A stretch of DNA of 8,173 nt from Planctomycetota bacterium (GTDB lineage: Bacteria; Planctomycetota; UBA1135; UBA2386), in contig JAGQQZ010000205.1 in the NCBI GenBank assembly GCA_020425915.1, positions 1 through 8,173 of the forward strand, given 5' to 3'. Positions 5,228 to 8,173 of the stretch are shown here, piece by piece. Numbering within the stretch: the first letter of the stretch is position 1; each line of letters begins with the position of its first letter. Under the pieces are notes generated by a model that saw only the letters and a list, made by a program, of their open reading frames with translations, did no database searches and was not told where the DNA came from. The translations under genes and the position numbers were made by a program.

Positions 5228-6970
5228 TCAGCCGATCCACAGTTCGACGCCGTTGGACATCGACACACCGCCCGGTGCGCCCGGGTCGATGATCAGCGCT
5301 TGGAAGTTCACGTTCGCGCCCGACCAAGCCGGATGCAATGGGAGCGACAGAGGCACCGAGACCGAACCGATGCCCGGGTTGCCGACTGCTCCACCGAGGG
5401 TGATCGGGACAACCAGGTCCGGATCGACGAGGAGCGTGCCGCCGAGCACGGGAAACGTCGTCCTGGACGGCGAGCCGAACCCGATCGTGATCGCACCGAT
5501 CGATCCACCCACGGTCCGATCCAACTCCAAGCACACCACGCTACCACGGGTGGCGCGACCGATGATCGAGAGCGTCGGCACGACGCCGAACGTTCCGGGC
5601 GAGCCGATGCCGAATGGAAGTGCGCCGAAAGGAATCGTGAACGCCACCGAGCTCGACTGTTCCCAGGTCACGTAGAGCGAGTCGACGCCCATGGCGATCC
5701 GAGCGTACGAGGCCCACGCCCACTGGCCGGGATCCGTGTTCAGCGTGGATGGCGACGCGAGCCAGGACGCACCGAAGTCGAAGGACCGATTGCACCGCAC
5801 ATCGAGCCCACCGTCGGCCGCATACACATGCCAGACGACGTAGATCGACGAGCCCTGGGCAGCGATGTCTGGCCAGTAGCCCGACTCGGTTCCACTCACG
5901 GAGAAGTCCGAGGTCCGCCAGGTAGCCCCGCCGTCAAGTGACCAGTTCGCGAAGATGCCTCGGCGCATTGGATGCGACTCCGTCCAGGCGACGTAGACCG
6001 CGGATCCGGCCGACGCGAGGGCGACGAGGCCCGACGTGTTCGAACCAGGAGCGTCCGTATCGAGTCGAACGTCCGTCGCGAACCAGGACGCGCCTCGATC
6101 CGAGGACCGGTTGTAGTAGATGTCGTAGCCAGCAGGCGGGAGTCCGTTCCGGCCGTCGACCCATGCGACGTGGACATCATCTCCCGAGATCGACATGCGC
6201 ACGCTGTGCGAGTCCCCGACCGACTCCAAGCCCGAGTCGAGGCGCACTTCGGGAGTCCACGTCGTGCCGTTGTCGAGCGAACGCGCAAAGTAGACGTCTC
6301 CGTTCCCGAGGAAGCGGCCGTGCTCGGTCCATGCCGCACACACGACCGTTCCACTCACGCCGACCTGGGGTGCGACCGATCCCTCGCCGACCGTGCTGAT
6401 CGGCACGTCCGCACCCATCCAAGTGGCACCACGATCGTGCGAAGCGTTGCCGCGGATCTTCCATTCACCGCTCCGATGATCGGTCCAGACGACGAACACG
6501 TCGTTCCCGGAAACCGTGATCGCGGGTGTGGCCAGGAGTTCCGATCCGATCGGCGCCGTGTCGATCCGGGTGTCCGTGGTCATCCAAGTCGCTCCACCAT
6601 CGAGCGACCGGTTGAACCAGAGCGTGGCGACGCCGATTCGGTCGTCGACCCAGACCGCGTACACGGTCGATCCTTGCACGACGAGCTGCTGATCGTGACA
6701 CCGTGACACGTCCGGCGCCGAGTCGATGCTCGTCGCCACGGAAGTCCAGGTCGCCCCACCGTCGATCGAACTCGCAGCGCGGACGTGGTGGCCGCCCCGT
6801 TCCGTGCTGATCCATGCGACGTGAACCGAGCTCGCGTCGCTCGCGATGACCTGATCACGCGAGAAGGTGTTGCCACTCCCGATCGGAAACATGACCGGAT
6901 CGCGCTGCGCCGTCGCCGACGCGATCACGACTACGCAAGCCGCCAACAGACTCGACGCGTGGGTTCCCAT
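5228..6970 (-). CDS. Secreted Asp-box (BNR/sialidase-type) seven-repeat beta-propeller with C-terminal module
   Basis: A 580-residue protein. Residues 1-21 are a signal peptide (core LLAACVVVIA, cleavage at ATA/Q). Seven Asp boxes (SxDxGxTW type) end at Trp75, 129, 184, 238, 296, 351 and 403, spaced 52-58 residues. They alternate with eight strands of VHVAW/VYVVW type near 49, 103, 158, 209, 266, 325, 376 and 432. Seven boxes flanked by eight strands fit a seven-bladed propeller closed by pairing of its first and last strands. Residues 448-580 are a beta-rich C-terminal module (GGTLLVDP, then SMSNGVELWIG) like the end of the 1270-3441 protein. Automated tools may call this a sialidase, but I see no FRIP motif or arginine triad, and six blades is usual for sialidases. 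A non-enzymatic binding role is more likely. The ATG at 6970 starts the signal peptide; no Shine-Dalgarno sequence precedes it. Hydroxyacyl-CoA dehydrogenase lies 59 bases upstream. Confidence 0.88.
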   Translation of the reverse strand: MGTHASSLLAACVVVIASATAQRDPVMFPIGSGNTFSRDQVIASDASSVHVAWISTERGGHHVRAASSIDGGATWTSVATSIDSAPDVSRCHDQQLVVQGSTVYAVWVDDRIGVATLWFNRSLDGGATWMTTDTRIDTAPIGSELLATPAITVSGNDVFVVWTDHRSGEWKIRGNASHDRGATWMGADVPISTVGEGSVAPQVGVSGTVVCAAWTEHGRFLGNGDVYFARSLDNGTTWTPEVRLDSGLESVGDSHSVRMSISGDDVHVAWVDGRNGLPPAGYDIYYNRSSDRGASWFATDVRLDTDAPGSNTSGLVALASAGSAVYVAWTESHPMRRGIFANWSLDGGATWRTSDFSVSGTESGYWPDIAAQGSSIYVVWHVYAADGGLDVRCNRSFDFGASWLASPSTLNTDPGQWAWASYARIAMGVDSLYVTWEQSSSVAFTIPFGALPFGIGSPGTFGVVPTLSIIGRATRGSVVCLELDRTVGGSIGAITIGFGSPSRTTFPVLGGTLLVDPDLVVPITLGGAVGNPGIGSVSVPLSLPLHPAWSGANVNFQALIIDPGAPGGVSMSNGVELWIG

Positions 6971-7004
6971 GCCAATGGTGGGATCGACGCATACGCGCGG
7001 GCGG

Positions 7005-7026
7005 CTTCAGCGAATCTTCGCCGAAG
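7005..7026 (-). terminator. Hairpin directly after the hydroxyacyl-CoA dehydrogenase stop
   Basis: On the minus strand, CTTCGGCGAA and TTCGCTGAAG flank a 2-base centre and begin 3 bases after the TGA. In minus-strand RNA all positions pair, one as G-U; in plus-strand RNA that position is an A-C mismatch, so the hairpin favours the minus transcript. A T-run is absent. Its position suggests the end of the acyl-CoA operon. Confidence 0.4.
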
Positions 7027-7029
7027 GAC

Positions 7030-7899
7030 TCAGTCCGCGCGCCAGTCGTAGAACCCTCGCCCGCTCTTCTGGCCGAGTTCGCCGCGCTTCACCATCTCGC
7101 GCATCAAGTCCGGCGCCGCGAACGCCGGGCTGTCCAGTTCGCCGTCGAGGTAGTCCGCGATCGCCAGTCGCACGTCCAACCCGACGAGGTCGGTCAGCTT
7201 GAGCGGTCCCATCGGGTGGCGGTAGCCGAGTTCCATCGCCTTGTCGATGTCCTCGGCGCTGGCGACGCCGGCCTCGAGCATGCGGATCGCTTCGAGGCCC
7301 AGGCACACGCCGAGGCGGCTGGTCGCGAAGCCCGGGCTGTCCTTGACGACGATCGGTTCCTTGCCGAGCTGGCCGGCGAACGTCCGGACCCGGTCGAGCA
7401 CCGACGCGTCGGTCGATTCGAGCCGCACGATCTCGAGCAGCTTCATGATCGGGACCGGGTTGAAGAAGTGCATGCCGATGCAGCGATCCGAGTGCGGCAC
7501 GTCCGCGAACACTCCGCGCAAGGACAGCGACGAGGTGTTGGTCGCGAGCACCGCGGCGTCGCCGCAGCTCTTCGCGACGCGCAGGAACACGTCGTTCTTG
7601 AGCTCGAGTTTCTCGGGCACGGCCTCGATCACGAGGTCCGCATCGCTCACCGCGGCCGCGAGGTCGGTGTCGGTGCGGATCCGATCGAGCGTCGACGCGC
7701 GCGCGTCCTCGGTGACCTTGCCCTTCTCGACGCCCTTGTCGAGGAACCGCGTGATCGTCCCGAGACCGCGCTGCACGAACTCGTCCGAGATGTCGTTGAG
7801 CGTCGTGTCCGCGCCGGCCTGCGCGCAGACCTGGGCGATCCCGGCGCCCATCGTTCCGGCACCGATGACGGCGACACGAGTGAATGCGAGTTCGGTCAT
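7030..7899 (-). CDS. 3-hydroxyacyl-CoA dehydrogenase (3-hydroxybutyryl-CoA dehydrogenase type)
   Basis: A 289-residue single-function enzyme, the usual length for the Hbd/PaaH/MmgB-type family. It should oxidise (3S)-hydroxyacyl-CoA to 3-oxoacyl-CoA with NAD(P), or run in reverse, in the cytoplasm. VAVIGAGTMGAGIAQ (9-23) is the Rossmann dinucleotide loop; ATNTSSL (119-125) holds Ser123; GMHFFNPVPIMKLLEIV (142-158) holds catalytic His144 and Glu156; KDSPGF (186-191) opens the C-terminal helical domain; GYRHPMGPLKLTDLVGLD (225-242) is the conserved dimer-domain segment. At the position of the active-site Asn of the human enzyme (spaced 50 after the His) there is Ser194 (FATSRL); I recall this TSR form in a bacterial subgroup. 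Its ATG overlaps the upstream enoyl-CoA hydratase stop by 4 bases, so the two are probably translationally coupled. The exact physiological chain length is not visible, so no gene symbol is given. Confidence 0.95.
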   Translation of the reverse strand: MTELAFTRVAVIGAGTMGAGIAQVCAQAGADTTLNDISDEFVQRGLGTITRFLDKGVEKGKVTEDARASTLDRIRTDTDLAAAVSDADLVIEAVPEKLELKNDVFLRVAKSCGDAAVLATNTSSLSLRGVFADVPHSDRCIGMHFFNPVPIMKLLEIVRLESTDASVLDRVRTFAGQLGKEPIVVKDSPGFATSRLGVCLGLEAIRMLEAGVASAEDIDKAMELGYRHPMGPLKLTDLVGLDVRLAIADYLDGELDSPAFAAPDLMREMVKRGELGQKSGRGFYDWRAD

Positions 7900-8173
7900 G
7901 ACTTCTTCTGGTTGCGTCGTTCGAGGAATGCGTCCATGCGCCGGTGCTTGTCCTCACTGTCGAACAACATCGCCTGGGCGATGCTCTCGAGCGAGGACGC
8001 GATGCCTTCGTGCGGTCGGGCCAGAGCGTTCATCGCGGCCTTCGCCATGCGGATCGCCTGACCACCGTTCTGTGCGATCTGCGCGGCCAGTTCGAGCGCG
8101 CGTTCGACGACCTGGTCGTCGGTGACGACGTGATTGACGAGGCCGATGCGGTGCGCCTCCGCGGCATCGATGA
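7896..8173 (-). CDS. Enoyl-CoA hydratase/isomerase family protein (3' end only)
   Basis: The last 91 residues plus stop are inside the window; the 5' part lies beyond the right edge. The visible piece starts IDAAEAHRIGLVNHVV, the classic crotonase-family segment after the active site, then helices including AIRMAKAAMNAL, and ends in DAFLERRNQKKS, matching the AFLEKR-type tail of enoyl-CoA hydratases. Full-length members are about 255-260 residues; the oxyanion-hole and catalytic glutamate regions are not in view, so hydratase versus isomerase activity cannot be decided. Hydratases add water to trans-2-enoyl-CoA to give the (3S)-hydroxyacyl-CoA that the next gene product oxidises. The stop overlaps the next start as ATGA, showing an operon and likely translational coupling. 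Confidence 0.92.
   Translation of the reverse strand, partial: IDAAEAHRIGLVNHVVTDDQVVERALELAAQIAQNGGQAIRMAKAAMNALARPHEGIASSLESIAQAMLFDSEDKHRRMDAFLERRNQKKS

Noticed and set aside
5694..6909. CRISPR-like or satellite DNA repeat in the propeller gene
   Set aside because: The periodicity of about 160 bases is the protein blade repeat. The DNA copies are diverged and lie within one intact reading frame.
5228..6970. Functional sialidase (neuraminidase) call
   Set aside because: Asp boxes alone are only a fold signature. The FRIP motif and arginine triad are not visible, and the repeat number suggests seven blades.

Overview
This is a chromosomal stretch from a high-GC bacterium, most likely a member of the Planctomycetota. 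That placement is inferred, not searched. It rests on two large secreted beta-repeat proteins ending in a C-terminal module of a type I recall from secreted planctomycete proteins, a secreted von Willebrand A protein with a helical N-terminal half, a small stand-alone SET-domain protein, and start codons mostly without good Shine-Dalgarno sequences. I see no tRNA, rRNA, CRISPR array, insertion sequence, phage gene or defence gene.

Layout. Positions 1-1030 (minus strand) hold the 5' part of a secreted M14 zinc carboxypeptidase-like gene, cut by the window edge, and upstream of it a 170-residue SET-domain protein. Positions 1031-1269 are the largest gap, lying between divergent genes, and are unusually rich in inverted repeats. 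Positions 1270-3441 (plus strand) encode a 723-residue secreted protein with an N-terminal beta domain, a propeller-like middle and the shared C-terminal module. It converges on a minus-strand series: a secreted VWA protein (3508-5148), a secreted seven-repeat Asp-box propeller with the same C-terminal module (5228-6970), a 3-hydroxyacyl-CoA dehydrogenase (7030-7899), and the 3' end of an enoyl-CoA hydratase (7896 to the edge).

How the genes fit together. The enoyl-CoA hydratase and hydroxyacyl-CoA dehydrogenase overlap by 4 bases (ATGA) and catalyse consecutive steps of beta-oxidation or a related acyl-CoA pathway, so they form a clear operon. A hairpin just after the dehydrogenase stop probably ends it. 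The remaining genes look like independently transcribed units for exported proteins. Two of them, the M14 and VWA genes, share a TAGGAT hexamer 7-9 bases before the preferred start codon, which suggests -10 elements driving leaderless or nearly leaderless transcripts.

Most of the window is ordinary planctomycete-type chromosome. The least explained parts are the divergent gap at 1031-1269, with a 21-bp bulged inverted repeat and a second hairpin that swallows a start codon, and the C-terminal module shared by two otherwise unlike exported proteins.
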